Positions 16,772 through 27,547 of a stretch of 64,000 nt of DNA are shown one piece after another (position 1 is the first letter of the stretch; every line of letters starts with the position of its first letter). The notes under the pieces are model-generated. The model was not told the origin of the DNA, did no database searches, and saw only the letters and a list, made by a program, of their open reading frames with translations. Made by a program: the position numbers and the translations under genes. Source of the DNA: Pararcticibacter amylolyticus (GTDB lineage Bacteria; Bacteroidota; Bacteroidia; Sphingobacteriales; Sphingobacteriaceae); NCBI RefSeq assembly GCF_003130405.1, contig NZ_QEAS01000008.1, positions 101,011-165,010 on the forward strand. The letters are read 5' to 3'.

Positions 16772-17989
16772 ATGTTAAGATCAGCTTCTCCAGAGAGGAG
16801 AAAGATTGCCACCATACTGGCTTTCACATCCATTCCGCTTTCAGGCTTTATTACCGATATATATTTGCCTTCCATGCCTTCTATGGCGGGAAGCTTAAAT
16901 GTACCTGAAAACCAGATCCAGCTTACTCTCACCCTTTTCTTCCTCAGCTATGGCGTATCCCAACTTTTTGTTGGCAGCCTGCTCGACAGTATAGGCAGAT
17001 ACCGGGTCGCTCTTTTTTCTCTTGCTATACTGATGGTTTCTAATATATTGATCAGTATTTCCGGCTCAGCAGTGATGATATGCAGTTTGCGGGTGGGACA
17101 AGGTGTTGCCACTGCGCTACTTGTAGTTGCCAAGCGTGCGTTCTTTGTTGATCTTTACGAAGGGGAGGAAAGGAAGTATTATCTGAGTTATTTTACTATT
17201 GTTTGGTCGTGCGGGCCGATCCTGGCCCCGTTCCTGGGCGGATATCTGCAGCAGTTGTTTCACTGGCAGGCTAATTTTTATTTTCTTTCCTTCTATGCCG
17301 GAATTCTGCTCATCCTGGAGCTTATATACAGTGGAGAGACTATTTCAGAAAAAAAGCCTTTTTATATAAGGAAGGTTGCTGCCCAATATGGGATGATGCT
17401 AGGCAATCGATTGTTCATCCTCGGTATTATTATCCTTGGTTTAAGTTATGCAGTCGTGCTGGTATTCAACATCTCCGGTCCTTTCGTGGTGGAGAAGAGT
17501 TTTGGCTACAACTCTGTAGTGGTCGGGTATTGTACACTTGTCTTTGGTCTTTCTTGGATGCTGGGCGGGATTCTGGGCAAGCGTCTCAGCCATATTGATT
17601 TCACGCGAAAAGCTGTAGCGGCTTCATCGCTGCAGCTAGTTTTGATAGGAGCGCTGCTGCTTTGGGGCATGGCGTCGGAAAACCTGGTTTGCTTTGTGTT
17701 GTTTGCATTCTTCATCCATACCTGCTCCGGGTTTCTTTATAATGTTTTCTTCACAGATACAATGCTTTACTATCCCTCCAATGCCGGCATTGCCGGAGGA
17801 TTGCTGGGCGGCATGGTGTACCTTATTACGTCTGCAGCCAGTGTTGTAATCGCGTCGGTAGGGCAAATTTCTACTCAGAATGATATGGTGATCCGTTATC
17901 TGATAGCTTCATTGCTGCTTTGTTTGACGGTATACTACCTTGCGGGGATAAGGAAGCGGAAAAAGGCACTTGCTTCACCAGTATCGTGA
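16772..17989 (+). CDS. MFS multidrug efflux transporter, Bcr/CflA type
   Basis: A 405-residue inner-membrane protein with about 12 hydrophobic helices. The helix 1 signature TDIYLPSMPSMA and the helix 2-3 loop SLLDSIGRYRVALFS are typical of the Bcr/CflA drug resistance subfamily. The helix 5 region WSCGPILAPFLGGYLQ is the drug:H+ antiporter motif C. A perfect -7 element TATTTTTG lies at 16742-16749. It probably exports a toxic compound under control of the AraC gene upstream. The stop is 15 bases from the convergent DUF2200 gene. Confidence 0.88.
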   Translation: MLRSASPERRKIATILAFTSIPLSGFITDIYLPSMPSMAGSLNVPENQIQLTLTLFFLSYGVSQLFVGSLLDSIGRYRVALFSLAILMVSNILISISGSAVMICSLRVGQGVATALLVVAKRAFFVDLYEGEERKYYLSYFTIVWSCGPILAPFLGGYLQQLFHWQANFYFLSFYAGILLILELIYSGETISEKKPFYIRKVAAQYGMMLGNRLFILGIIILGLSYAVVLVFNISGPFVVEKSFGYNSVVVGYCTLVFGLSWMLGGILGKRLSHIDFTRKAVAASSLQLVLIGALLLWGMASENLVCFVLFAFFIHTCSGFLYNVFFTDTMLYYPSNAGIAGGLLGGMVYLITSAASVVIASVGQISTQNDMVIRYLIASLLLCLTVYYLAGIRKRKKALASPVS

Positions 17990-18004
17990 GCAATTTCCGG
18001 ACGT

Positions 18005-18361
18005 TTACGGCCTCAGGATCTTTTCCATAGCTTTGCCCTTAGCCAATTCGTCAATCAGCTTGTCTAAATAGCGTACCTTTTGCACGAGTTCATCTTCAAT
18101 ATCTTCTACACGATAGCCACAAATAGTGCCTGTGATTTTTGAAACATTGGGATTGATCAGGGGGGCCTGCGCAAAGAATGTTTCGAAGTCGGTTTTATTA
18201 TCAATGTGTTCCTGTAAGGAAACCGCATCATAACCCGTCAGCCAGAATATGATTTCGTCAACCTCTGCTTTGGAACGTCCTTTTTTCTCTGCCTTTTGTA
18301 TATAATGAGGATAAACGCCAGCAAATGACATTTTGTAAATTTTCGTGTGATTGCTTTTCAT
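18005..18361 (-). CDS. DUF2200 family protein
   Basis: A 118-residue cytoplasmic protein. The opening [40 protein letters not shown] and the later [41 protein letters not shown] are the DUF2200 pattern. The family spans about 110-120 residues and is widespread, but its function is unknown to me. It shares its strand with the CAT gene 189 bases upstream. The gap 18362-18550 shows no further gene. Confidence 0.85.
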   Translation of the reverse strand: MKSNHTKIYKMSFAGVYPHYIQKAEKKGRSKAEVDEIIFWLTGYDAVSLQEHIDNKTDFETFFAQAPLINPNVSKITGTICGYRVEDIEDELVQKVRYLDKLIDELAKGKAMEKILRP

Positions 18362-18550
18362 CTGATCGGATTTGAAATTCTAAATTACTATTAAAGAGCA
18401 TTCGCAGGCTTTTCTTTTAATAAAAAATCAGCCGTTTCAAACCCGGTCAAAGATCAGGAAACTTGCATTGCCGGATAGTGTCCATAATAGGAATGTACCA
18501 GATAAGCGGGTGGTCAATCAGGATAGTTTTCATTTCCTCTCCGGGATATC

Positions 18551-19177
18551 TTATGATTCATTTAACAGCTCCTGATATCTTCTTGCAAAAAGTCCGATAT
18601 GATAAGCATCCGCTAATCCATGGTGTACGTGTATGGACAGCGGCATCGTTTTTATTCCGTTCGCTTCCGTTACTTTACCAAAAGAAATTTTCGGACAACT
18701 GTCGGGGAAAGAAAATTTTCGTGCATGTGAGATACCTGTGAAATCCAGCCATGGAATAGCCGAAAAGTGAATGACATTTTCTCCTGAAGTTGCGGGCAAC
18801 AAATCTCTGGAAGTGCTGACTTGCCTGACTTCCTCTTTTGCTTTCCTATAAAAGGTGTTTTCATCCTCCTCGTAATCCATGTAGGCAAAACCAAAGGTAT
18901 TGTCCGACCGGCCGATAGTGGGTGAGGCATTCACTTGGTCATAAACATATACTTGTTTATCTACAATCCTGTACCGGAAGTTTTCAGTTTCATTGGCGGC
19001 CTTCAGTGCCTTGTAGAGATAATAAAGAAAAAACGGTATGTTCTTTTCTTTAGCAAGATGGTAGGCCCTGCTGCAATCTATAGTCAGGGTAACTCCAAAA
19101 AAAGGCTCTTCAAACTGTGAGAAAAATAGGAAATGTTCTCTCCTGTTCCAGGTTTCTGTTTCGATTAATGTTCTCAT
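18551..19177 (-). CDS. Chloramphenicol acetyltransferase-like protein
   Basis: A 208-residue protein of normal CAT length. The N-terminal W-NR-EHF motif (WNRREHFLFFSQFEEPFFGVTLTID) is characteristic. The catalytic motif HHxxxD is present as HHGLADAY (residues about 185-192); the Gly that normally follows the Asp is Ala here. CAT trimers acetylate chloramphenicol with acetyl-CoA, but many chromosomal homologues act on other alcohols, so resistance is not certain. Its promoter (19250-19280) carries the same palindrome as the yegP-like gene and is probably controlled by the divergent Crp/Fnr regulator. Confidence 0.85.
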   Translation of the reverse strand: MRTLIETETWNRREHFLFFSQFEEPFFGVTLTIDCSRAYHLAKEKNIPFFLYYLYKALKAANETENFRYRIVDKQVYVYDQVNASPTIGRSDNTFGFAYMDYEEDENTFYRKAKEEVRQVSTSRDLLPATSGENVIHFSAIPWLDFTGISHARKFSFPDSCPKISFGKVTEANGIKTMPLSIHVHHGLADAYHIGLFARRYQELLNES

Positions 19178-19249
19178 AAACTAAAAATTTCTCTTTGTAA
19201 ACTGATAGGTGTTGTTCTGTTAGCGTTAACTTTTGTAAATTTCCGGTAA

Positions 19250-19293
19250 CAAAATTCATTATGATCAGTAAAACTGGAAAGGACATTTGTCCC
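19250..19293 (-). promoter_or_regulatory. CAT promoter with Crp/Fnr-type palindrome
   Basis: Read on the minus strand: palindrome GGACAAATGTCC (19292-19281), then TTTC (-33, 19280-19277), 19 bases, then GAATTTTG (-7, 19257-19250). The palindrome abuts the -33 element, centred near -42, the usual class II activator position. The same block recurs at 20340-20383. On the plus strand the palindrome holds GACATTTG, one base from a -7 element, only 13 bases before the regulator's own start, which would suit autorepression (inference). Confidence 0.65.
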
Positions 19294-19302
19294 GGCTGAT
19301 AT

Positions 19303-19875
19303 ATGTTACGTACCAATCAATCATTTTTGAAGCACATAGAGCAGCTCTATGAAGCGCAGCAACGCAGGGAAAATATTATCGTTAAATCTTTTCCGGCAGG
19401 GAAGAAGCTTCTGATACAGAATGAGAAACCATCTAAAATAATGCTGATTAAGGATGGTATAACGAAATGTTTCTTTACAGAAGAAAACGACAAAGAATAT
19501 ATTCTTGAATTTCTGGGAAAAGGAGAAATTGTTGGTGAGATAGAATTAATCCGCAACATTCCCTGTATATGCAGCGTCGAAGCGATAACCGAGGTAACCG
19601 TCTATGCAATATCAGTTCCCTATTTTCATGATTTACTGAAAAGTGATTTTGAAATGAACAAGTTGTTGCTGAATGCTTTTGCCGAACGTATTGTGAATAC
19701 TGCGAGCCGGGCATCTTATCAGCAGCTTTATACAACGGAATATTCGCTGTCGAAATTATTGCAGTTACAGTCCGGACAGGAACTCGATATTTCAAAGGAA
19801 GACATGGCTGCTTATCTAGGGATTACTATAAGAAGTCTGAACAGAGCAATGAAGGAAGTGCGGGGCAGTATCTGA
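19303..19875 (+). CDS. Crp/Fnr-family transcriptional regulator
   Basis: A 190-residue regulator with an N-terminal cyclic-nucleotide-binding-type beta roll (about 25-120: FPAGKKLLIQNEKPSKIMLIKDGITKCFF, YILEFLGKGEIVGEIELIRNIPCICSVEAITEVTVYAIS), a long dimer helix, and a short C-terminal helix-turn-helix (LDISKEDMAAYLGITIRSLNRAMKEV). No cysteines are positioned for an iron-sulfur cluster, so a small ligand is more likely. It is divergent from the CAT gene, and the shared palindrome is its probable operator. The stop codon is followed by a hairpin. Confidence 0.9.
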   Translation: MLRTNQSFLKHIEQLYEAQQRRENIIVKSFPAGKKLLIQNEKPSKIMLIKDGITKCFFTEENDKEYILEFLGKGEIVGEIELIRNIPCICSVEAITEVTVYAISVPYFHDLLKSDFEMNKLLLNAFAERIVNTASRASYQQLYTTEYSLSKLLQLQSGQELDISKEDMAAYLGITIRSLNRAMKEVRGSI

Positions 19876-19886
19876 TGTTGGTGCCG

Positions 19887-19917
19887 CCAGGTAGACCGCC
19901 TGTGCCAATCTACCTGG
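19887..19917. terminator. Hairpin between convergent crp-like and yegP-like genes
   Basis: A perfect 9-base stem, CCAGGTAGA (19887-19895) with TCTACCTGG (19909-19917), around a 13-base loop. It is placed to end both converging transcripts; T-runs are weak. Confidence 0.6.
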
Positions 19918-19929
19918 TAAAGGACGGGC

Positions 19930-20265
19930 TTAAACGGTATAATCTAAAACTGCGGCCTGGGGGGCTGCTGTTTTTACAAGCGCAATGTCATACTCGCGCC
20001 TTTCACTTGTTTTATAATTTTCGCTGCTGCAGATTATTTCGCTGCGGGATGTTTTAAGGTTAAAGGAATAATGATCGAAGTTCTGATTGCGCCGTTCATA
20101 ACGATGATCAAGAGAGGCTTCTGCTTTTATGGAGTTTATTGCTTCCATACAACTGTATTTACATGTGTATCCTTCGCTACTTAAAATAACCTTATTGCCT
20201 GCAACCTTCAGATAAAAATAGTAGTGATTGTTGATAGCGCTTTTAAAGATCTTAAACATACTCAT
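19930..20265 (-). CDS. YegP family protein (DUF1508/UPF0339)
   Basis: A 111-residue protein made of two DUF1508 repeats: FKIFKSAINNHYYFYLKVAGNKVILSSEGYTCKYSCMEAINSIK (about 4-47) and a second copy (about 62-100) with YSFNLKTSRSEIICSSENYKTSERREYDIALVK. Each repeat normally reads FxFxLKAxNGxxIxxSExYxxxxxxxxgIxxVk. The family is small and cytoplasmic; a stress link has been suggested, but the molecular function is unclear. Its promoter is nearly identical in design to that of the CAT gene, which places it in the same small regulon. Confidence 0.85.
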   Translation of the reverse strand: MSMFKIFKSAINNHYYFYLKVAGNKVILSSEGYTCKYSCMEAINSIKAEASLDHRYERRNQNFDHYSFNLKTSRSEIICSSENYKTSERREYDIALVKTAAPQAAVLDYTV

Positions 20266-20339
20266 TCAAAATAATTTTAAATAAAACCTGGACATCGAAC
20301 CCACAAAAGGGGATTGCTTTAACTATAAATTTTCTGAAG

Positions 20340-20383
20340 CAAAAATTCATTAGATTCATCACATTAGAAAGGACATTTGTCCC
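20340..20383 (-). promoter_or_regulatory. yegP-like promoter with the same Crp/Fnr-type palindrome
   Basis: Minus strand: GGACAAATGTCC (20382-20371), TTTC (20370-20367), 19-base spacer, AATTTTTG (20347-20340). Spacing is identical to the CAT promoter, the 17 bases GAAAGGACATTTGTCCC are shared, and both carry ATTCATTA over the -7 flank. The 5' leader is about 69 bases, close to the CAT leader. No other gene lies in 20384-20467. Confidence 0.65.
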
Positions 20384-20467
20384 TGCAGAAAAATCTTTTA
20401 CTACGGATACAAATGTTTAGGTTTATAGTTGTGGTCGAGAGGAGAGTTAAGTAAAAGCGCTCATTAG

Positions 20468-20501
20468 AATGCCCTGCTGATTTCGTATTAAGCAGGGCAT
20501 T
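20468..20501 (-). terminator. Hairpin after the SDR gene
   Basis: A perfect 11-base stem, AATGCCCTGCT (20468-20478) with AGCAGGGCATT (20491-20501), begins nine bases after the SDR stop codon on the minus strand. No strong T-run follows directly. Confidence 0.7.
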
Positions 20502-20510
20502 GTTTGAGGA

Positions 20511-21263
20511 TCAAGAGATGACCGATATACCTGCATCTACCGTTAATTCTGTTCCGTGAATGTAGGAGGCCTCCTGTGAAGCCAGAAACAAAACTGCGTT
20601 TGCGATTTCCATTGGCTCTCCCAATCTTTTAAATGGTATAGATGGAATAATGCTTTGGATAGCACTGCTGATCTGTTCTGTACTCAGCCCGGTATTACTG
20701 AAGATATTAGTTTTGATATGGCCCGGGCTGACACCATTCACCCGGATACCTTTTCCTGTTAATTCGGAGGCAAAAGTTTTAATAAACGACTGCACTGCTG
20801 CTTTAGCAGCCGTATATACAGAGAAATTTGCCATTCCTGTTGTGGTGACAAATGAAGTGTTGAGAATAATGGAACTGCCCTCCCGCATAAATGGGAGAAT
20901 TTGCTGAACGGTAAAGAATGTTCCTTTTACCAGCATATCGAACAGTTCGTCGAAATGCTCTTCACTGGTGTTTTCCACTGATGCAAACCTTCCATAGCCA
21001 GCGTTAACAAAGAGCAGGTCGAGGTTTGGCGTGATTTGTCTAACCTGTTCAGGCAGATCCCTTATATCTTCCATTTTTCCGGCATTGGATGGAAATCCAT
21101 AAGCTTTTTCGCCGAGTAGTTGTACCGCGTTATGAACGGTTTCCTCACTTCGTCCTGTAATGATCGCATGGCCGCCATCGCTGATGAACTTTTGTGCTGT
21201 TGCAAAACCCATTCCGTTAGTTCCACCTGTAATGAGTGCGAATTGATCTTTAAATCTTTGCAT
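20511..21263 (-). CDS. Short-chain dehydrogenase/reductase (SDR)
   Basis: 250 residues from ATG 21263, a better start than the longer frame from 21308. Classical SDR features: the cofactor motif TGGTNGMG (residues 12-19, TGxxxGxG), the NAG motif (VNAGYG), the catalytic Ser in ILNTSFVTTTGM and YxxxK as YTAAK, and the C-terminal GTELTVDAGIS. It would oxidise or reduce an alcohol or ketone with NAD(P). The substrate is unknown. The gap 21264-21535 shows no further gene; a near-consensus TATCTTTA lies before the next gene. Confidence 0.9.
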   Translation of the reverse strand: MQRFKDQFALITGGTNGMGFATAQKFISDGGHAIITGRSEETVHNAVQLLGEKAYGFPSNAGKMEDIRDLPEQVRQITPNLDLLFVNAGYGRFASVENTSEEHFDELFDMLVKGTFFTVQQILPFMREGSSIILNTSFVTTTGMANFSVYTAAKAAVQSFIKTFASELTGKGIRVNGVSPGHIKTNIFSNTGLSTEQISSAIQSIIPSIPFKRLGEPMEIANAVLFLASQEASYIHGTELTVDAGISVIS

Positions 21264-21520
21264 GGTGTTGTTTTTAAATCTTTTTTTGCAAAGATGGAAG
21301 AGAGGCACTCCTTAAAAAATCCGAAAATTGCGATATTGAAAAATCAATGCTCCTTTATTGGAAATTATCAAATAGCAACGATTTGGCTTAGGGATGTCTG
21401 TTTGTTGATCGACACATTTAGATATTAGACATTCATGCTATAAAACTGTACAAATTAAGCATTCCCGGGCTTTCTCTCTTACTATCTTTAGGTCATTGAA
21501 ATTAAACGATAACCTGTTAA

Positions 21521-22651
<1,131 letters not shown>

Positions 22652-22664
22652 ATTTCTTAAGAAA

Positions 22665-22700
22665 AACAGGAACATGCAAACACGCTTGTTCCCGTTTTTT
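22665..22700 (+). terminator. Rho-independent terminator between the esterase genes
   Basis: AACAGGAACA (22665-22674) pairs with TGTTCCCGTT (22687-22696) with one wobble, followed by a T-run to 22700. It lies 13 bases after the first esterase stop. Confidence 0.75.
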
Positions 22701-22720
22701 GCCCATCTAAACGGTGGTGA

Positions 22721-23914
<1,194 letters not shown>

Positions 23915-23951
23915 TGCCAGTCAGAGTAATAATCCCCGGAAAGATTACAAT

Positions 23952-24929
23952 ATGCGCCGCGCAATAATTTATGCACTGCTTCTTCAAACATTGTTCATTT
24001 TGTCTGCCCCTGTTTATGCGCAGGAGGAAATAAAAAACTACACTGTTGTCTTTGGTGATACATATTACGGAGGAAAGGAGCTTCTTATCACCAGGGAATT
24101 TAGTTTTGACAAGCGGAAAGGATATATCGCTGTCAATCCTTACTCTCTGGAAACTGTGACTCTCCCCGCTGACAGGGTGGCTTTAACTCCTTTACGATGG
24201 AAAGATGTGTTATCCAAATTTGCACGTACTCCCTATATTAAAGCCATTATTAATGCCCGGAACCAATCTGTAAAAATCCAGGATGCCGGAATTACTCATG
24301 GCTTTCCCCGGGAAAAAGGGGTGACGCTAACCATTGACTTGTGTCCCTCTCACAAACCTCTCGACCGGGTAATATTTACCGCTCTTATTGCTGAATTTAA
24401 GAAGTCAGAACGGCCGGTGCCTCTCGCTTTGTCAGTGACCGGTAAATTCCTGGCGACCCATTCAAGAGATATCGAATGGCTGAAAGACCTGGAAAGGTCC
24501 GGTGATCTTTCTTTAACATGGATCAATCATACTTATAATCATTACTTCAATCCAGCAGTTCCGCTGGATAGCAATTTCCTGCTAAAGCCAGGTACGGATA
24601 TCCCTTTTGAAATTCTTGAAACAGAACTGAAGATGCTTAGGGCGGGTTTAATGCCTTCCGTTTTCTTCAGATTTCCGGGCTTGATATCAGACCGGAAAAT
24701 AGTAGAGACGGTAACTAATTATGGTTTAATACCTGTGGGCAGCGATGCATGGCTTGCAAAAGGACAAAGAGCGACCAATGGAAGTATCGTTTTGATTCAT
24801 GGGAATGGCAATGAGCCCCTGGGGATAAAGGACTTTATCTCGTTGTTACGGGCGGAGAGGAGGAATGTTCTGGATAAAGAATGGCTTATGTACGACCTGA
24901 GGAAGAGTTTAGCAGACGAATTCAAATAA
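23952..24929 (+). CDS. Polysaccharide deacetylase-like (CE4/NodB superfamily) secreted protein
   Basis: A 325-residue protein with a signal peptide (cleavage near VYAQ). The C-terminal two thirds have the NodB pattern: motif 1 as TIDLCPS (about residue 126; the catalytic Asp is kept but the second Asp of TxDDG is Leu), motif 2 HTYNH (about 192-197, two metal-ligand His), motif 3 RFPG (about 239) and a late LIHGNGN in place of LxHD. It would remove acetyl groups from a glycan or peptidoglycan, although the changed motif 1 makes activity uncertain. It follows two CE1 esterases on the same strand. Confidence 0.75.
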   Translation: MRRAIIYALLLQTLFILSAPVYAQEEIKNYTVVFGDTYYGGKELLITREFSFDKRKGYIAVNPYSLETVTLPADRVALTPLRWKDVLSKFARTPYIKAIINARNQSVKIQDAGITHGFPREKGVTLTIDLCPSHKPLDRVIFTALIAEFKKSERPVPLALSVTGKFLATHSRDIEWLKDLERSGDLSLTWINHTYNHYFNPAVPLDSNFLLKPGTDIPFEILETELKMLRAGLMPSVFFRFPGLISDRKIVETVTNYGLIPVGSDAWLAKGQRATNGSIVLIHGNGNEPLGIKDFISLLRAERRNVLDKEWLMYDLRKSLADEFK

Positions 24930-24946
24930 TGAATACAGAAATTGGC

Positions 24947-24967
24947 TTTCTGCTTGCCGCAGAAAGT
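24947..24967. terminator. Hairpin between convergent genes
   Basis: A perfect 8-base stem CTTTCTGC/GCAGAAAG around TTGCC, in the 50-base gap between the deacetylase and the LTA-synthase-like gene. T-rich sequence follows on the plus strand. Confidence 0.6.
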
Positions 24968-24979
24968 TCCTTTAGCTTT

Positions 24980-26998
24980 TTATTCTTCTTTGTATAGGAT
25001 GAAATTGTTTTTGGCGGCGTCCGGACGACAATTCTTACATTGTATGCTCTGGTGTAGTTTTCCGCTTTTAAATAAATCGTAAGCGGATTGATAGCTGGCG
25101 ATCGCCATGTCTGTAAGGGACTTTGGTAATATGTGTGGTTTTTGCCCATCGTTTTGCCTGTCATACAAATATGTTTCCACCTTTTGCCGGGGGCTGAGAA
25201 TGACCAGGCTATCCTGCCGGAGGTAAGATAACTTCTGGTAGGTTCCCATAAAGGCACGGGGGACATAACGACTGTCCAGTACATTTTTTCCATAGAAGCT
25301 GCTTTCGTAGGTCCAGTGAAGCAAGCTGAACAGTGTCGGATAAATGTCTATCTGGGAACATATTTTGTTAAAGACTTGTTGGTTAACCCCGGGGACGTTT
25401 AACATAATACAAGGGATATGGTACTTGCTGATATCTATTTCGTTTTTACCCGCACTGCTTGCGCAATGATCGGCAACAATAATAATCACCGTATTTTTGT
25501 ACCATGGTTTTTTCTCTATTTTTTTCAGAAAACTGCCTATGGCATAATCTGTGTATCTTACCGCAGCATCCCTTGTGCCAGGCTGCATTTGTATTTTTCC
25601 CAGAGGAAAAGTAAAGGGACGATGATTGGATGTGGTCATCACAAAATCGTAAAAAGGCTTGCCTTTTTTACTGTCAGCGTCTGAACCCTGTATAACTGCG
25701 TTAAAAAGATCTTCATCACATATTCCCCACGCATTTTCGAAATGGACTTCGCTGTCTCTAATACGTGTTCTTCTTGTACGATAGTTGTCGCCAAGTTTAA
25801 CATTTCTGCCCCGGTCAGTAATCGTATAGCCGTTGCTCCCAAAATACTGATTCATATTATCGAAATAGCCGTCACCGCCATAATAGAAATTGCTGACGTA
25901 TCCCGCCTCCTCGAAAATATGTCCTGTAGTGTTAAGCTTTTCATTTCCCTGACGTCTGACAATACTGCTCCCCGGAGTTGGAGGAACCGACAGCGAAAGT
26001 GCTTCCATGCCGCGCACCGTACGGGTGCCTGTTGCATACATGTTGCTGAACAACATGCCATTTTCTGCGAGAGAATCAAGGACGGGAGTTAAATGCCGCC
26101 CGTTTCCAAAGTGTTCCATAAAATCGGCACTCATGCTTTCTATCGTAATCATAATCACGTTAGGTTTGAATACAGGGCCAGAATTATGGATTACCCGTTT
26201 TATGGAATAATCATCTGAAAGGAAGTACCCGTCTTCAGGCTTTAGGTCGTCCCGGATAATCTTATAGGCGCTCGGCTTAGGAAGCAAAGCGTAAAAATCA
26301 GTATAGCTAAGTTCATTATTCTTAAAAGCAGCGAAAAAAGAATAGATACCAGCTTTCGCAAGTTCATTTTCATAACGGTTGTCACTGGTTTCTGCATCCG
26401 AATTACTTAAAAAGAGCGGTAAAGCGAACGTCAGGATAAACAAGCTACCCGAGGCAAGAATTCTTCGTTTAAAAGATAAATCGGAGTGGAACGCCTGTTT
26501 AAATATACCTGTCTTGCGGAAAAGCACGATAGCGGCTAGTACCAGGGTAAATTGAGCTGTCAGAAGAAGGGGGAGAGGGTATGACTCATTTATATTATGA
26601 ATGACCTCATAGGTATAAACAAGATAATCTACCGCTATAAAATTGAAGCGGCTTTCAAATTCCTGCCAGAAAGTTATTTCGGCAAAGAACGAAAAGAAAC
26701 TTATAGATAATATGATAAAAAGATACAGGTAGCTTATCAGTCTGTTCACAAGAGTGTTTCCCCATTTCGACGGAAGAAAAAGCAGGTAAACATTATAAAG
26801 TGCTGTTAAGAACAATGAGACTGCAAAGTCATATATAACCCCCCGCAGATAGATATGCAATATTCCCCAAAATGTGAATCCGGTTTTCGAAAGAGAATTC
26901 AGCAGTAATCCGGTTCTGAGCAGAAAGGAAATTGAAATGAAAAATACAATTATGACGGAAAGTATGCTATATCTGCCGCGGAAAAAAGACTTAAACAT
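24980..26998 (-). CDS. LTA synthase/MdoB-like membrane phosphoglycerol-type transferase
   Basis: 672 residues from ATG 26998; the longer frame starts with TTG at 27055. The first 230 residues contain about five transmembrane helices. The rest is a periplasmic sulfatase/alkaline-phosphatase-fold domain: PNVIMITIESMSADFMEHFG (metal-binding Glu), ATGTRTVRGMEALSLS (Thr nucleophile) and IIVADHCASSAGK (Asp-His metal ligands). Family members transfer phosphoglycerol or phosphoethanolamine to envelope glycans or lipids. Bacteroidota lack LTA, so a role in modifying periplasmic or surface glycans is more likely. It is monocistronic and convergent with the deacetylase gene. Confidence 0.87.
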   Translation of the reverse strand: MFKSFFRGRYSILSVIIVFFISISFLLRTGLLLNSLSKTGFTFWGILHIYLRGVIYDFAVSLFLTALYNVYLLFLPSKWGNTLVNRLISYLYLFIILSISFFSFFAEITFWQEFESRFNFIAVDYLVYTYEVIHNINESYPLPLLLTAQFTLVLAAIVLFRKTGIFKQAFHSDLSFKRRILASGSLFILTFALPLFLSNSDAETSDNRYENELAKAGIYSFFAAFKNNELSYTDFYALLPKPSAYKIIRDDLKPEDGYFLSDDYSIKRVIHNSGPVFKPNVIMITIESMSADFMEHFGNGRHLTPVLDSLAENGMLFSNMYATGTRTVRGMEALSLSVPPTPGSSIVRRQGNEKLNTTGHIFEEAGYVSNFYYGGDGYFDNMNQYFGSNGYTITDRGRNVKLGDNYRTRRTRIRDSEVHFENAWGICDEDLFNAVIQGSDADSKKGKPFYDFVMTTSNHRPFTFPLGKIQMQPGTRDAAVRYTDYAIGSFLKKIEKKPWYKNTVIIIVADHCASSAGKNEIDISKYHIPCIMLNVPGVNQQVFNKICSQIDIYPTLFSLLHWTYESSFYGKNVLDSRYVPRAFMGTYQKLSYLRQDSLVILSPRQKVETYLYDRQNDGQKPHILPKSLTDMAIASYQSAYDLFKSGKLHQSIQCKNCRPDAAKNNFILYKEE

Positions 26999-27168
26999 GG
27001 TTGCTATTTGTCCGTCAATGATAAGCCCGGATTCTGTAGAAAATCTGTTTTTCAAAAGATTTGTGCGAGCCTGGAAAGGAAAGTGTTTTTTTGAATATTT
27101 TTACTGGAAATCTGTCCCCTAAAAAAGAGACCAACCGTTATTAACATGAATTTCAAAAAAAATAAAAG

Positions 27169-27525
27169 ATGAAAGAATTTGTTTTAATCTTCAGAAACAG
27201 CGTAACCGAGGGGTTTAAGCCCTCGCCAGAGCAAATGCAGCAACTGATGACCGACTGGATGAGCTGGATGGGTAGTGTGGCGGCTCAGGACAAACTTGCC
27301 GATAAGGGCAACCGGCTCTCGATGTCGGAAGGGAAAACCGTTAAGCCCGGAGATATAGTCACGGATGGACCTTATACAGAAGTAAAGGAGTTTATTAATG
27401 GTTACATGATTGTTAAGACTGATACTATTGAAGAAGCCGTTTCTATTGCAAGCGAATGCCCGATCCTTAAAATTGGCGGTAATGTAGAAGTGAGGAAGAT
27501 CGTGTCTCCGGACGATAACAGTTAA
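27169..27525 (+). CDS. DGPF-domain (YCII-related) protein
   Basis: A 118-residue cytoplasmic protein with the signature DGPYTEVKEFINGYMIVKTDTIEEAVSIASECP and the start MKEFVLIFRNSVTEGFKPSPEQMQQLMTDWMSWM. DGPF proteins have a dimeric ferredoxin-like fold. They are the genetic partners of ECF42 sigma factors, and such a sigma gene follows 22 bases downstream. The biochemical role is unknown. Confidence 0.92.
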   Translation: MKEFVLIFRNSVTEGFKPSPEQMQQLMTDWMSWMGSVAAQDKLADKGNRLSMSEGKTVKPGDIVTDGPYTEVKEFINGYMIVKTDTIEEAVSIASECPILKIGGNVEVRKIVSPDDNS

Positions 27526-27547
27526 AACAAGCAGAGAAAGACGTGTA

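Noticed and set aside
18551..19177. Calling the CAT-like gene a mobile antibiotic-resistance gene
   Set aside because: There is no transposase or integron near it, its base composition is like its neighbours, and it is tied into a local regulatory unit; a chromosomal xenobiotic acetyltransferase fits better.
19875..20057. A 60-codon frame overlapping the crp-like stop codon
   Set aside because: It covers the hairpin and is antisense to the yegP-like gene; it shows no protein-like pattern.
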